Shown here: one piece after another, positions 1 through 11,105 of the stretch
Layout of the letters: every line of letters starts with the position of its first letter
How positions within the stretch are numbered: position 1 is the first letter of the stretch
Assembly (NCBI GenBank): GCA_036023115.1
Contig: JAYKKT010000076.1
Location: forward strand, 7,630,001 to 7,694,000
Direction: 5' to 3'
Length of the DNA stretch: 64,000 nucleotides
From: Brasenia schreberi
Taxonomy: Eukaryota > Streptophyta > Magnoliopsida > Nymphaeales > Cabombaceae
Translations under genes and position numbers: made by a program
The notes under the pieces: generated by a model
What the model was told of the DNA's origin: nothing
Databases searched by the model: none
What the model saw: only the letters and a program-made list of their open reading frames with translations

Positions 1-345
1 TTTTCTTCAACTCATTTTGTCTCTTGTAAACATAGAATATGAATCTTTCTCTGAATCATAGTATCTACCACCTCCATTAGCTTACCAGATAATGTTTCGA
101 TATTTCAAGAACCAATACGAATCTTATTATCTAGGACTAGCTTCCTTACCCCCCGCATCCGTCCATAATCAAATGCGGAGACCCTCTCTGAAAATTTTTC
201 ACTACATTCGGGCGGCAATGTAGCGGGACTAACTTCTTTACCACACCCGTTCATGATGTGGGAACCCTCTCTGCAATTGATTCACTATATTTGGACGAAA
301 ATGTAGTGGTCCTTGCTTACTTCTTACTGCATTCGGGCTCTGCAG
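1..345 (-). mobile_element. RTE-type LINE, 5' fragment
   Basis: This stretch aligns by eye with 16400-16690, the 5' end of the longer minus-strand LINE. Shared words include 'acatagaatatgaatctttctc', the run around 'gtttcgatat' and 'aattgattcactata'. It is therefore the 5' portion of the same LINE family, on the minus strand, cut by the window edge. There is no usable reading frame. The RTE assignment rests on the family's reverse transcriptase seen elsewhere in the window. Confidence 0.6.
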
Positions 346-1139
346 TACGTCGCTAGGCAGGGACGCATAATGAGAAAAATTCACAGGTTCAAAATGAATT
401 ATTTTCTGAAATATCATCAAATATTGGAACCTAATAGTAACTCCCAAAATGCCCAGAAATGAGCAGAATAGTTTGATTTCTCATGGACAGACACAAATGA
501 ATTTTTCCCATTTTCCAAGTTTTAAACGTGACATTTAGAAAACATCAATTAAATTTAAGATCTGCTGCCTTTTCTCTTTGCAAGAACTTTTGCTAAAACC
601 ATGACAGTTGTATCCCTTTTAAAAAGGTGAATGATAGGCTTTCCTCCCCATTCCTTGCTAATGTGGGACTAATTCCACTAAGTTAAAAAGCAAAAGATGA
701 GAACACGAATTTTGCAACATAGAGAATTTTCTGGGAAGAATGATTAGAGAAAACGGCTTCATATTAATTACACAATGAACAATCATTTAGAGACAAAACT
801 TGCAACTACTACTTGTTATTGCTTGCATCAACCAAGATGAATCTCCGAGATTGTGTCTATTGAAATGTCTATCAAGCATTTCTGAGAAATGGGTTTTCAA
901 AGGAAGGATTGTGGGCACCAATACATGGTACTGTGGAAGGTCCGCCAGAGCCATTAAAGGGTTTTTTACCTGCGGCAAATGGACAGTTTTATGCATTTCT
1001 TTGCCTGGTTTTTTTGTTTGGTTGTGCATTTCCCTCATATCAGGCGTGGTTAGTTTGTGGTATTTCATTTTTTGAAATTGAAAATACATTTTTAAGTGAT
1101 GAGAGGTTTATAAAATAGAATTCTTTTCATTCCTCTAAG
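346..1139. other. unassigned sequence
   Basis: No recognisable gene. Short open frames of about 70-100 codons overlap on both strands at 787-1118, but none resembles a family I know and there is no codon-level signal favouring one strand. The adjoining plus-strand LINE relic may extend into this stretch. Confidence 0.4.
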
Positions 1140-1790
1140 TTCTGAGGCAATCCCGATCTAATTCATATCGCATTGGACACCTAGAGGCATTTACACTTTC
1201 AAATCTGGTTACTGAATCGTAATTGACGCAGTTTCGAATGTAAATACTCAAAGCATCTTAGGTGAATGGGGGAAAATATGGAAAATAGATGTCCCGCCGA
1301 AGATAGCTAATTTCATCTAGCGCCTTCTGCAGAACATCTTACCAACTCGAGCACGCCTGGCAAAACGAGGGTTCCTCTACCACAGACTTGTCCTCATTGT
1401 GGTGAATATTTAAGACAGAGACCATGTTTTTGTTCATTGTGGTAAAGCACAAGCTTGTTGGAGTTTAATGGACACAATCCCTCAAACAGTAAATTTCACT
1501 AGTTTCACGTTCTCCCTATTGCAGCAGAATACAACTGATCAAACTTCATTATTATGCTGCAGTATTTGGAGATTATGGTGCGCGCACAATAGAAAAATCT
1601 GGATAGGTCAATCTCTAGCACCTAAGGCTCTATTCGCCAAGCTACTGATGCGTCCATTTTTCGACGAAGCGGGTGAGAATGGTTACACTGCTGTGATTAG
1701 GGATAACACAAGCAAATTTCTGGCTGCATTATGTGGACATGGGAAAGATCAGGCCCTTACCACCAAGTCAACCCCCTTTTAAGCTTAAAG
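1140..1790 (+). mobile_element. L1-type non-LTR element relic: zinc-binding RT region and RNase H
   Basis: Plus-strand translation, with frameshifts, gives the C-terminal part of a plant L1-type LINE polyprotein. At about 1170-1220 it reads 'GIYTFKSGY'. At about 1270-1360 it reads 'WKIDVPPKIANF' and then 'LPTRARLAKRG'. This is followed by a zf-RVT zinc-binding pattern, 'CPHCGE' then 'HVFVHCGKAQACW', with a frame change between the two. The open frame 1468-1782 continues with 'IWRLWCAHNRKIW' and an RNase H-like 'FDEAGENGYTAVIRD'. A stop after 'KIANFI' and the frameshift show that it is dead. The layout is known from plant L1 elements and from the many stand-alone RNase H/zf-RVT fragments derived from them. 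Confidence 0.65.
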
Positions 1791-3322
1791 GTAATAACAT
1801 AATGCTAAAGCAACCACAAAAAATTCACGGTTCTCTCTCTCTCTTTCCATATGTATGAGCAGAAGGTTTACGCTTGATGAACCTTCTGCATTCGGAACAA
1901 AGAATTATGATTCCAATCCCAACAAAGCCCCGGACTGAAGCAACTTTTCCAAAGACCGATTTCATCCGGTGATCAGCAGTGATCCGGCTCGAGTAGGGGC
2001 TACAAGCAGATACCATCAGAACCAGACCCGAATTTTTGAGGATTAGCACAGTAAATGGTGTATTAAGACAGTGTATCAGACTTCCTCCTCAAAGGGGCTC
2101 TCTTCTTCCTTCTCGTAGGACTGTCACTATCACTAGAAGGTATGTAGGGGCTTGGGCTCTGTATTCCATTTTGTGCGGAAAATCCAATTCCAGGACAGAA
2201 ATGAATCTGGTTTAATCCAAATCTGATGGCCAATTTGAGTCCAATTACCTGCTGGATTCGGATGCCGAAATGCATAATTATATCATACTTTGTTTCCCGA
2301 ATCCCACTAACTGGAATTGGATTCTTATGTAAATCTGACTCGTTGACATCAGGAGACTACAAAAGTAAGTTTGGAATGCAATTCCAATTTCACTGAATCG
2401 AATTCTCATGTAATAAAATTTTCTAAAAGAAAATAATATTTTATATAGGATTAAAAAGGGAAAAGGGAATTAGGTAAAAGGATAAAAATGCGAATCGCAG
2501 ATCTTATGAGGTTATAGCTAAAATTACAATTGCTCTGTCAGAAATTCCTTTTTTAGATTGCCTAAATATGTAATGAATTTGATTCTTACCATTGCCAACC
2601 AGCAGAGATGATCAACATCATTATTTATTTGAAAAACAAGCACTTAAACTGTATTCTCCAGTTGTATCATCAAACGAATGTCCGCATGAATATAAGTACC
2701 AAAACCAACTTATCCCACACAAAGTGGTGGGCTATATGGAGTTGCAGTCGCCACCGTGTACTGTCTTCTCTATTGAGGTTTAATTTAAAAAAGAAGAAGA
2801 AGAAGAAGAAGCAGGATCATATTGTATTCTTTCCTTTGAAGACCATGTGCCTCTTTTAAAAGTGCAAACCATCTAATTTCTCTTGCCTCTTCATTGAAGC
2901 TCCGTGAGAGCTCCATCTCACCGCCCCTGAAAGGTTCAAAACATCTTGATAGATATCAATCAATTTAAGCATCTTCCACCAAAATCATACACATACAGAA
3001 ACCATCTATGCACAATGCAGTACGCAAGAAAGGGGCCGGACACAACTACAGATCAACTCCTACAGATGACCTACTAAATCATCAAAGAAGAACATTCCCA
3101 ACAAAGTCCAGAATAAGCCAGACATGAACCCAACATAGAAAGTGGAAAGTTTTCCAAAATATGGATAAGAAACTAAAGTAAGGAAGGTTTAATCTCGCAC
3201 GGTGAGTTCAGCAATCGGTCCAACAGAAAGATGATGATTTTATGCCTCACTTACTAGCATTTATAGCTTGATTTGGTCTCAATGCACCCCTATGCTGATC
3301 GGTTCAGTACCTCTTATATCTA
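1791..3322. other. unassigned intergenic sequence
   Basis: No gene recognised. About 2150-2410 is rich in degenerate GGATTC/GAATCC words. A short (GAA)n tract lies at 2791-2811. Small open frames on both strands have no family resemblance. Confidence 0.4.
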
Positions 3323-3762
3323 TGTAACGAAATAGTTGCCATTCTTGGCAATCCCAACACAGAAATGGTTGAACTGGTCATCCAACCGTTATTTGTAGAT
3401 AGATTGTAGGAAAGAAAGCCGTAACGGCCATGACTGGCCAAAACAGCTGGCCGTTTACTCTGCTTATTCGTAACTGACCGGATAAGGGCCGCATAAAAGG
3501 AAAGCCTAGTAGAGAATCTGAGAGGTAATGGAGCAGGCACTGCTCTATAAATACAGAGCAATGCATATATCATACATATCATCGAATACAAGTCGAAACA
3601 ACTCTCAGTTAAATCCTACTGTAAGGAAACCTTGAAACTATATCTCACATACTTGTTCATCCGCTGTTGCGTGCCTGATTGAGGCTTCAAAGAGCTGGTA
3701 TAGAGGACGCCGAAGAGTCGATCAAAATTGCCAAGGATGTCGGAGAGTCGACGGGATACCCC
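3323..3762 (+). repeat. Copia-1 5' LTR
   Basis: Begins TGTAACGAAATAG and matches 8404 onward along its length, for example 'attcttggcaatccca', 'ggaaaccttgaaactatatc' and 'gaggcttcaaagagctgg'. It contains a TATA box inside a near-palindrome at 3541-3560. The right border is approximate. Confidence 0.8.
3541..3560 (+). promoter_or_regulatory. Copia-1 5' LTR core promoter (TATA in near-palindrome)
   Basis: TATAAATA is flanked by tgctct and agagca, so the TATA box sits in the loop of a near-perfect inverted repeat. The equivalent site in the 3' LTR (8622-8641) is a perfect palindromic version. This is inferred to be the LTR promoter. Confidence 0.55.
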
Positions 3763-4402
3763 TTGGAAAACCGTTGATAGAAATTAGCGGTTTTTACAAA
3801 ACCACATCGAGTCGTAGATTGAAAAGTTCATTCTGCTCGATTGATAAAATTAGCAAAATACCAGATATTTTCAGATAAAAAGATGGTTTTACCCTTATTA
3901 GGGTAAAAAGTATGTTTTGCCCTCTGGCAGTTTATGAAAATTATGAAAAACTAGAAGATTGAATTACTTTTTTGCCCTTATCAGTTAAACATTTTATAGT
4001 ACTACCACTGTATCAAAAGATAGATATGTCCCTATCTTTTTGTAAAAGTTAGAGATTCAGACTAAGGGGCAAAATTATGCATTTACCCCCGATCAGTGAT
4101 GAATTTTCAGAAATACCAAACACGATTTTCATGCTAATTATTGTTTGGAAAAATACAAATCCGAAAAAATAGATAAAATTACTGTTTTACCCCTAGTGTT
4201 TTTTGAAATTAACAAAGGTAGAATTTTTTAGAAAAATTATAATTTATCCCAGCTTATTTTTATATTATAAATGAGTTATTTTCAAATAATTTTTTGGATA
4301 TTGTGCATCATGCTAATTAGAGTTATGTTGTTTGTGGTTTGTTGCTAGGTGAATGTTTTCTTTTTAGAATGTCTATTTGTTAAAATTACCAAACACATAA
4401 AA

Positions 4403-5215
4403 ATGAACTCTACAATATGTGTGTCAGAACTGGTAAAGACAAAAAAACTAAATGGTCTAAACTTTCAAACATTAAAAAGAAGAATACCACTCGCTCTAAC
4501 ATTTGAAGGTGTAGAGTATATCTTAAAGGAAACAATGTGTCCTCCACCACCAGACATTAGAGAGTAATAAATAAAAATGTATAAAATATTTGTTAAAGAT
4601 GAGACAATAGCAACAACTGTCATATTGACGTACATGAAGGATGATCTTATTGAATTCTTCGAAGAATTCGAGACTACAAAAGAATTGTTCAACTAATAAC
4701 AGTTAAATATGATACACCTACCAAACTATATATTCAGTTGTTACTATAAAAATATAATTCCTTCAAAATGAAGGATGAGGATAATGTAGTAAAACATGTA
4801 AATCACATGCTGATAATGGCAAAAGACCTAGTTGTGGCAAAATCAGTCATCCCAGAACCAATGCAGATATCCATCATATAGAATAGTCTTCTCCATCATG
4901 GAACATGGTCATCGCTGCCCTTAGATTAGATCCCAAAATCAACCTTTTTGAATTATCCTTAAAACTAGCAATTGAGCAAGAACACATGAGTAAAAACAGA
5001 AAAAAAATTATTAGTAGCAGAAGAAGAGATAACGTCTAGCTCCAAACCCAACAAAAGGAGAAATAAACCAAAGAAAAAGTTTGACAAAAATAACAAAAAT
5101 AGTGGTAAATTTTTTAGGAAATCGCTCCTCAGATCAAGTGTTTCAGTTGTGAAAAGATGAAACACTACAAGAGGGATTGCCACAATAAGAAGAGTGAAGG
5201 AAACAACCTATAATG
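4403..5215 (+). pseudogene. Copia-1 gag remnant
   Basis: Starts at ATG 4403, 'MNSTICVSELVKT', the same start context as Copia-2 gag at 51708. It matches the UBN2-type Copia gag: a segment with 'GVEYILKETMCPPPPD', then 'MKDDLIEFFEEF', and a CCHC zinc knuckle at about 5140-5190 read as C-F-S-C-E-K-M-K-H-Y-K-R-D-C. Gag would form the particle and bind RNA. Stops at 4565-4567 and later, plus frameshifts, break it. Confidence 0.75.
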
Positions 5216-5289
5216 CGGATAATTGGAGAAGCAGGACATAATCTGCGTGATATCGAAATGTCTTTACATAGATCGCTCGGTTAATGGTT

Positions 5290-6715
5290 GGTGAATTGAC
5301 TTAGAAACAACCAGAAATATCTCAAAGACCAAGGAAAGAACAATGGATCTAAAGGAGTACAAACTAGGAGAACATCAAGTGTATATGGGAAATAATACTT
5401 TCTCGGATATTCTAGGTACGGGGTCCTTTAGATTTTTGTATAAGGTATATCAATTATATTAATTGATGTATTGATTATGTCATCTATAAGGCACAATCTG
5501 GTTTTGGTTCCTGCCTTAGTAAATAAAGGTTTTGAGGTTAGGTTTGTTCATGAAAAGGTGACTGTGGGGAAACAAGGGAGAGTATTTTTCTGTAATGAAT
5601 TTGATGTAGAACATGGATTGTTTAAATTGAGAATAAATGAAAATGAGTGTTCTTTTGCTTATATTGATTGTACCTTTAATGTTAATATAAATGTATGACA
5701 TAAATGCCTTAGGCATATAAGTCTGGAAAAGTTGAGGAAATTATCTAACTTTGACTTACTACCAAAATTTGAGAAAAATGCTTTCAACAACTGTGAAGCT
5801 TATATATAAGAAAAAATGTGAAGAAAAGTTTTTCGAGAGAGACAACAAGGGCAACAACCCTGTTGGAAGTCATTGACACTAATTTAATTGGACCTTTCAG
5901 AGTAAGGTCACATCGAAGAAAGGTTTATTTTATAACCTTTATCGATGATTACTCGAGATATACATATATATATATATATATATATCTCATAGTACATAAA
6001 TTTGAGGCACTTGAAGCTTTTAAATAATATAAGGAGGAAGCTGAAAATCAATTGGGGCATTCAATCAATGTCTTAAGATCTGATAAAAGTGGTGAATATA
6101 AACTCTACAATTTTTTTTAAATCCTATAAAGGCTTTGGTATTTCAAAGAAAAAAACAATACACAAGACACCTCAAGAAAATGGTGTAGCTGAAAGATATA
6201 ACAAGACCTTACTCAATATGACAAGGCTAATCCTAATTGATGCCTCTCTACCAAGGATATTTTAGGGAGAAACAGTAAAGTACAATAGTATACATACTCA
6301 ATAGAGTATGGTGTAAGGCTGTATTCGCTACACCATATGATATGTGGTTTGAAAGAAAACCCAACCTAGGTCATATCAAGAGGTAGGGATCTATTGCTCG
6401 TATACTGATCCTTGATCAGTCTAGAGATAAGCTAGACAGTAGGTCCAAGAGATGTATATTCATCGGATATCCTAAAGGCTCAAAGGGATATTAGTTTTAT
6501 CATAAGAACTACGAACTGATAAAGAGTAGAGATGTTAAATTCTTAGATGATACTAAGAATGACATCTTGAAAAATAATGATGAGTATTTTGATGATTTAG
6601 TAGACCTAGATCAATCATCATTTCAACTCATAAAAGATCTTCCTGAAACAATCGAAACTTTAAGTCGACATAAAAGGCCTAGGACCACACCATCCTACTA
6701 AAAGGATTATCACAC
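5290..6715 (+). pseudogene. Copia-1 protease and integrase remnant
   Basis: At about 5290 the protease region reads W-stop-I-D-L-E where a working enzyme has W-[WY]-[IL]-D-[ST]-G, so the active site is lost. Integrase follows: the N-terminal zinc-binding area near 5700-5800 ('[14 protein letters not shown]'), a catalytic-core Asp in 'FIDDYSRY' near 5940, a second Asp in 'LRSDKSGEY' near 6075 and the Glu in '[10 protein letters not shown]' near 6180. A (TA)n run at about 5957-5987 has expanded inside the integrase frame. Stops are frequent. Confidence 0.75.
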
Positions 6716-6784
6716 TTATCTTATAGAAAAAATGTGTAATTCAGTGGATTTAGATGAGTTGACTGATAACTTGACTTAAAGCCA

Positions 6785-7720
6785 TGAATGAGAAAATTGA
6801 ATCTATTGAGAAAAACAAAGTATGAGAACTGATTGATTTACCAAAAGGAAGAAAAGCCATAAACTATAAATGGGTTCTGAAAAATAAATATAAGGTTGAT
6901 GGTTTAATCAACAAGTTTAAAGTAAGGTTGGTTGCAAAAAGTTTCTCGCAAAAGGAGGGGATATATTATGTTGAGACATATTCTCCTGTTGTGAAATTTA
7001 TATTTATAAGGATAATCTTGGTAATATCTTCATATTATGATTTGGATTTACATCAGTTAGATGTAAAGATACCTTTTCTAAATGAAGATTTAGATGAAAT
7101 CATATACATGCAGTAACCCGAAGGATATACAATTGAAGGCCAAGAAGATAAAGTATATAGGTTGAGAAAATCCCTATATGGTCTGAAACAATCACTTCAC
7201 TAATGGTATTTGACTTTTCAAAATGCCATTATTGAAATTGGATTTGTGGCTAATGAGCTTGATCATTGTGTATATGTCAGGAACAGTGGGAGCCACTTTG
7301 TCATCTTATCGTTATATGTAGATGATATATTGTTGACTCGAAATGACAATGAGATGATTGTCAAAACCAAGTCATGGTTAAACTCAAGGCTTGAAATAAA
7401 GGATATGAGGGAAGCATCTTATATACTGGGTATAAGATTTCTAAAGATAGAGAATCTAAACTCTTATGCCTAAGTAAAGAGATATATATTGATTATATCC
7501 TCAATAAGTTCAAAATGGGTGGATGCAAGTCTGTTATTACACCCATTACAAAAGTGGTCAAACTAAGTAAGGCTGATTGTCCAGATAAAGGAGACGATAA
7601 AACTAACGTTTCTTATGCATAAGCTGTAGGTAGCTTGATGTATGCTATGTTGTGTATAAAACCTGATATAAGCTTTGCTATTGGTCTTGTGAGTAAATAT
7701 CAAAGTAATCCTAGATGACA
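6785..7720 (+). pseudogene. Copia-1 reverse transcriptase remnant
   Basis: Typical Copia RT blocks are visible: 'NYKWVLKNKYKVDG' near 6860, 'LHQLDVKIPFLNEDL' near 7050, 'LYGLKQS' near 7178 and the catalytic 'YVDDILLT' at 7315-7338. The open pieces 6928-7116 and 7210-7473 are separated by a stop (TAA at 7114-7116), and a frameshift follows after 'ILGIRF'. The enzyme would copy element RNA to DNA. This copy cannot. Confidence 0.8.
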
Positions 7721-7734
7721 ACATTAGATAGCTG

Positions 7735-8264
7735 TAAAAAAGGTTTTAAGATATCTGAAAGGAACAAAAGACTTGAAACTGTGTTTTCAAGCAGATGAAG
7801 TGAAAGTTATAGGATACTTAGATGCTGACTTTGTTAGGAACAAAGATGACAACAAATCAATCTCGAGTCAAATATTCTTATTTGGAGGTTTTGTTGTTTC
7901 TTGGGCATTTAAGAAACAGGATTGTGTAACATTGCATACATAGGAAGCTGAGTATGTGGCTTGCTGTATGACTATAATGAGTGCCTCTGGATAAGCTGCT
8001 TCATACGAGATTTGAAGCTTGAGATAGCCGACGAACCAATTGTCTTTTACTGTGACAACAATGCAGCAATTACTCTTATCAAGAGTGGAGTTGACAACTC
8101 CAAGAGCAAGCATATAATGGTTAAATACTACTATGTTCATGATATGGTTATGAGAAAGAAAATATTCATCTCATACATGCTATGTTGGCAGACCCCTTGA
8201 TTAAATGCATAATAGATGATCTTTTTTCAAAACATGTTACGAACATGGGTTTGAGGTCTGTTTG
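7735..8264 (+). pseudogene. Copia-1 RNase H remnant
   Basis: The Copia RNase H domain is recognisable: 'RYLKGTKDLKLCF', 'GYLDADFVRNKDD' (with the conserved Asp), 'EAEYVACCM' in a shifted frame and 'YCDNNAAITL', then '[15 protein letters not shown]' and a terminal 'MGLRSV' stop at 8262-8264. Frameshifts near 7970 and 8190 break the frame. The end matches the end of Copia-2 pol at 55550. Confidence 0.75.
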
Positions 8265-8390
8265 ATTGTTGTGTAGGTGAAAAACCACACAAGAGGTAGT
8301 GATTGCAATAACAATCATGAAATGACATTACTAGGAAAACCTCGTAAAAATGGGAGGAAAACCAGTATGTCAATTCACTTGGCTTGCATG

Positions 8391-8403
8391 ACCAAGTGGG
8401 AGA
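8391..8403 (+). other. Copia-1 polypurine tract
   Basis: 'accaagtgggaga' ends directly at the TG of the 3' LTR. The same purine run precedes the Copia-2 3' LTR. It would prime plus-strand DNA synthesis. Confidence 0.7.
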
Positions 8404-8839
8404 TGTAAGGAAATAGTAGCTATTCTTGGCAATCCCAGCACAAAAACGATTGGACTAGTTATTCAACCGTTGTATGTGGATAGATTACAGGAAAGAAGGT
8501 CGTAACGACCATGACTGGCTGAAACCGCCGGGTGGTTACGGTGCTTATCTGTAACTGACCGAATAAGGGCCCCCAAAAAGAAAAGTCTAGTAGAAAATCC
8601 GAGAGGTAATGGAGCAGGTGATGCTCTATAAATATAGAGCAACACATAGATCATATACATTATCGAATATAAGTCGAAATACCTCGGAGGCAAATTCTAT
8701 TATGAGGAAACCTTGAAACTATATCTCAATACCTATTTATCCGTTGTCGTGTACCTAATTGAGGCTTCAAAGAGCTGGTGCAGAGGACTCCGGAGAGTCG
8801 ACCAGAATTGCTGAGAACACTGGAGAGCCGACGGATTCA
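8404..8839 (+). repeat. Copia-1 3' LTR
   Basis: Begins TGTAAGGAAATAG straight after the polypurine tract and aligns to 3323-3762 with many substitutions, so the insertion is old. It contains a perfect 20-base palindrome around a TATA box at 8622-8641. The right border is approximate (taken at 'ggattca'). Confidence 0.8.
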
Positions 8840-9509
8840 CCATTAGCTATTGCCCTCTCTCGTGATCAATTCAATGATCTGGGTTAACTTGTGATCTCAT
8901 GCTTATGATGAGCTACTTGTTTATGCTCAACCTTTATGTGCGCTAATTAATTTTGTGCTTTTATGTTGACCAATTCATGCCATAATAAGATGTTTGAGCA
9001 TTTTTTAATTTGGTCCTTGTGGTTAAAAATATTGCTATAATACTCTTTGGACTCTGCCATCTATAAAGTTAGCTCAAATATGCTAGTGTCATCACCCGAA
9101 GATTTCAAGGAGGACAGGTTAATGTGCCTAATGTGATGTGGTTACTGACTTAGCAGCCACATTATTAGTAAGTATTAACTAAAATCTAATATAACTTTAT
9201 TACTATTAAGTTTAACAAAATATAATCAATAATATTAAAAAAAATTTAATATTCCATTAATATTTAAAAATAATATCAGTTAATATTTAAGAAAAATATT
9301 AAATAGAAGTTGACATAGTATATGAAATGACATTTTAATCAACTAAAATATGATGGCTGACATGATAGGTGACATAGCAATTCATCTCCCACATCGGATT
9401 CAGAGTAAAGGTGTTAGGTATTTATTACTAATTTAATAAATAATGAAAACCAAAATGGAAAAAATGGCCAAACCATGCGATACTTGTAGTTTTCCATAAT
9501 TTTATGTTG

Positions 9510-10080
9510 TTGATCCTATGTCCCCCAACTAGCTTCATATGCATGTTTTGATTCACACTTACGATGTGTTGCATGCTTAACTCGGCTTATGGTTTGTTGC
9601 ACGCCCCGATTTATTTCATGATTTGGCCGATGCTTGTGACTGGTTGCATGTCTTTGATTGGCTTGACCCACGCTCTGATGCCTTGATCAATATCATGCCC
9701 TTAAACATCCGATTGGCCTCATGTTGATTCGATCCATGTGATCTCATATTGGTTTATTTCATGATTCGATTTTATTCGTTTAATTGGTTTGATGCTCCCA
9801 TGCCATAACCAGTCTCATGCCTTAATGATCGACTTCATGCTGTTTGAATTGGTCCATGCTCTCTCATATTGATGCATGTTGATCCCAGTTTGTCCAGTTT
9901 CTTACTATGATTTTATGTGATCCATATCGATCCATGCTCTTGATCTGTAGCATGTTAATTTGTTTCATGTTAATTCAGCTCATAACAGGTTTCATGGTTC
10001 AGCTCGATCCATGCTTTTATGCTCACAATTTTGTTTCAGGTTTATAATCAGTTTAGGCTTCCATGCCCTCACCTGACCAT
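9510..10080. repeat. degenerate word-repeat region (ATGC/CCATG/TTGATT)
   Basis: Over about 570 bases the words catgc, ccatg, ttcatg and tgatt recur every 15-30 bases without an exact unit. It resembles an old, scrambled minisatellite. No product is proposed. Confidence 0.35.
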
Positions 10081-10734
10081 TTTTACAAGCATTAATCCAT
10101 TATATAATGAATTTCTACATATAAATCTATTTTATATCCATACTCAACGTAAACATGCATGCGTAGCTCAATAAGAACAACATCAATCACGTTCATATAT
10201 GTACACCATAGAGAGTTCTTCATTAACTTATTTGAAAATAAGAGTTCTTCATGACAAGACTTCCAAAAAAACTCGCTCAAATATGCACCCAAAAAGCTCG
10301 TGCTTTTAATTGGTAAAAGTTCCGATAACTAAATGCCTAGTTGCATGATTTATGTACCAAGATTAAATTGGAATTCCCCCAACGCATATAACTGAAGGGA
10401 TTGGGAATTCATGCTATTATTGTCAAATGAAGTCCAAAATTGAGAAACTAAGTCGGTCACTCTCAATCTGTTTGAAAGCAACCTTAGAGTTGCGACGAAC
10501 CAAATCCAATCAAGTATAAAATAAAATGAATGAATTTAGTCCCATATTGATCAGGAATGAGATGAAGGATGGGTTGAGCACTATAAAAATCATTGTTGGT
10601 CACCCAATAACACATTTTTCGTAGCCCTTTGGCTAAGAGCAAGTGTAATATTTGTTTTATGAGTTTAATATGTATTCGTTGGTCATTGATCACATGATAT
10701 TAAATTAAAAAAAGTACTACCATTTTGTTTAATT

Positions 10735-10905
10735 ATATCAAGAACTGTGGTTCAGAACCGAACCAAACTGGAACCATTGGTTTGGTTTGATTCGTTTTGA
10801 ACATGCCATAGTTTGGTTTGGTTTGGTTCTTCAAATACCAAGAACCGCTAGTAGCAGTTTGGTTCGAGGTTGAAGTCAGAATTGAACTAAACCGAACCGT
10901 GAACA
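10735..10905. repeat. GGTTTGG / AACCGAA low-complexity patch
   Basis: Alternating runs of 'ggtttggttt' and 'gaaccgaacc' give inverted-repeat character. A similar patch occurs at 22855-23000 and in its duplicate near 37580-37720. Such patches are common near plant DNA-transposon debris. No element boundary could be set. Confidence 0.4.
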
Positions 10906-11105
10906 CCCCTAGTTGATTAGGATGCAAGGATTTTTTTGCTATTGTTGTGCAAAACTTCTCTCTCCGTTGTTGTAACATAGTAAAAAATATAAGGCAATGT
11001 TTTAACGTTTCGTAGCCCAGCTAAAGCTAATATTAAGACTTTTTCCAAGGGGATTACTAAATGCACACCCCCTTTTACATTTTGTGTACCCCACCTTGTC
11101 ATGTA

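Larger units (their letters stand above)
3323..8839 (+). mobile_element. Copia-1: degenerate Ty1/Copia LTR retrotransposon
   Basis: Two direct repeats (about 3323-3762 and 8404-8839) bracket an internal region whose plus-strand translation runs gag, protease, integrase, reverse transcriptase and RNase H, the Copia order. A polypurine tract ends directly at the second repeat. All coding parts carry stops and frameshifts, so the element is dead. I could not find a clean target-site duplication: the flanks are 'atcta' on the left and 'ccatt' on the right if the LTR ends where I place it, and no good primer-binding site follows the left LTR. The LTR 3' border is uncertain by 10-20 bases. The proteins resemble those of Copia-2 closely enough to be the same family. 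Confidence 0.85.
8840..11105. other. unassigned AT-rich intergenic sequence
   Basis: No gene recognised on either strand. 9160-9330 is extremely AT-rich. 9510-10080 shows a loose repetition of ATG-containing words. 10735-10905 is a GGTTTGG/AACCGAA-rich patch. Short open frames look like chance. Confidence 0.4.

Noticed and set aside
3318..3322. Target-site duplication for Copia-1
   Set aside because: The bases flanking the two LTRs (atcta and ccatt) do not match at the borders I can place.
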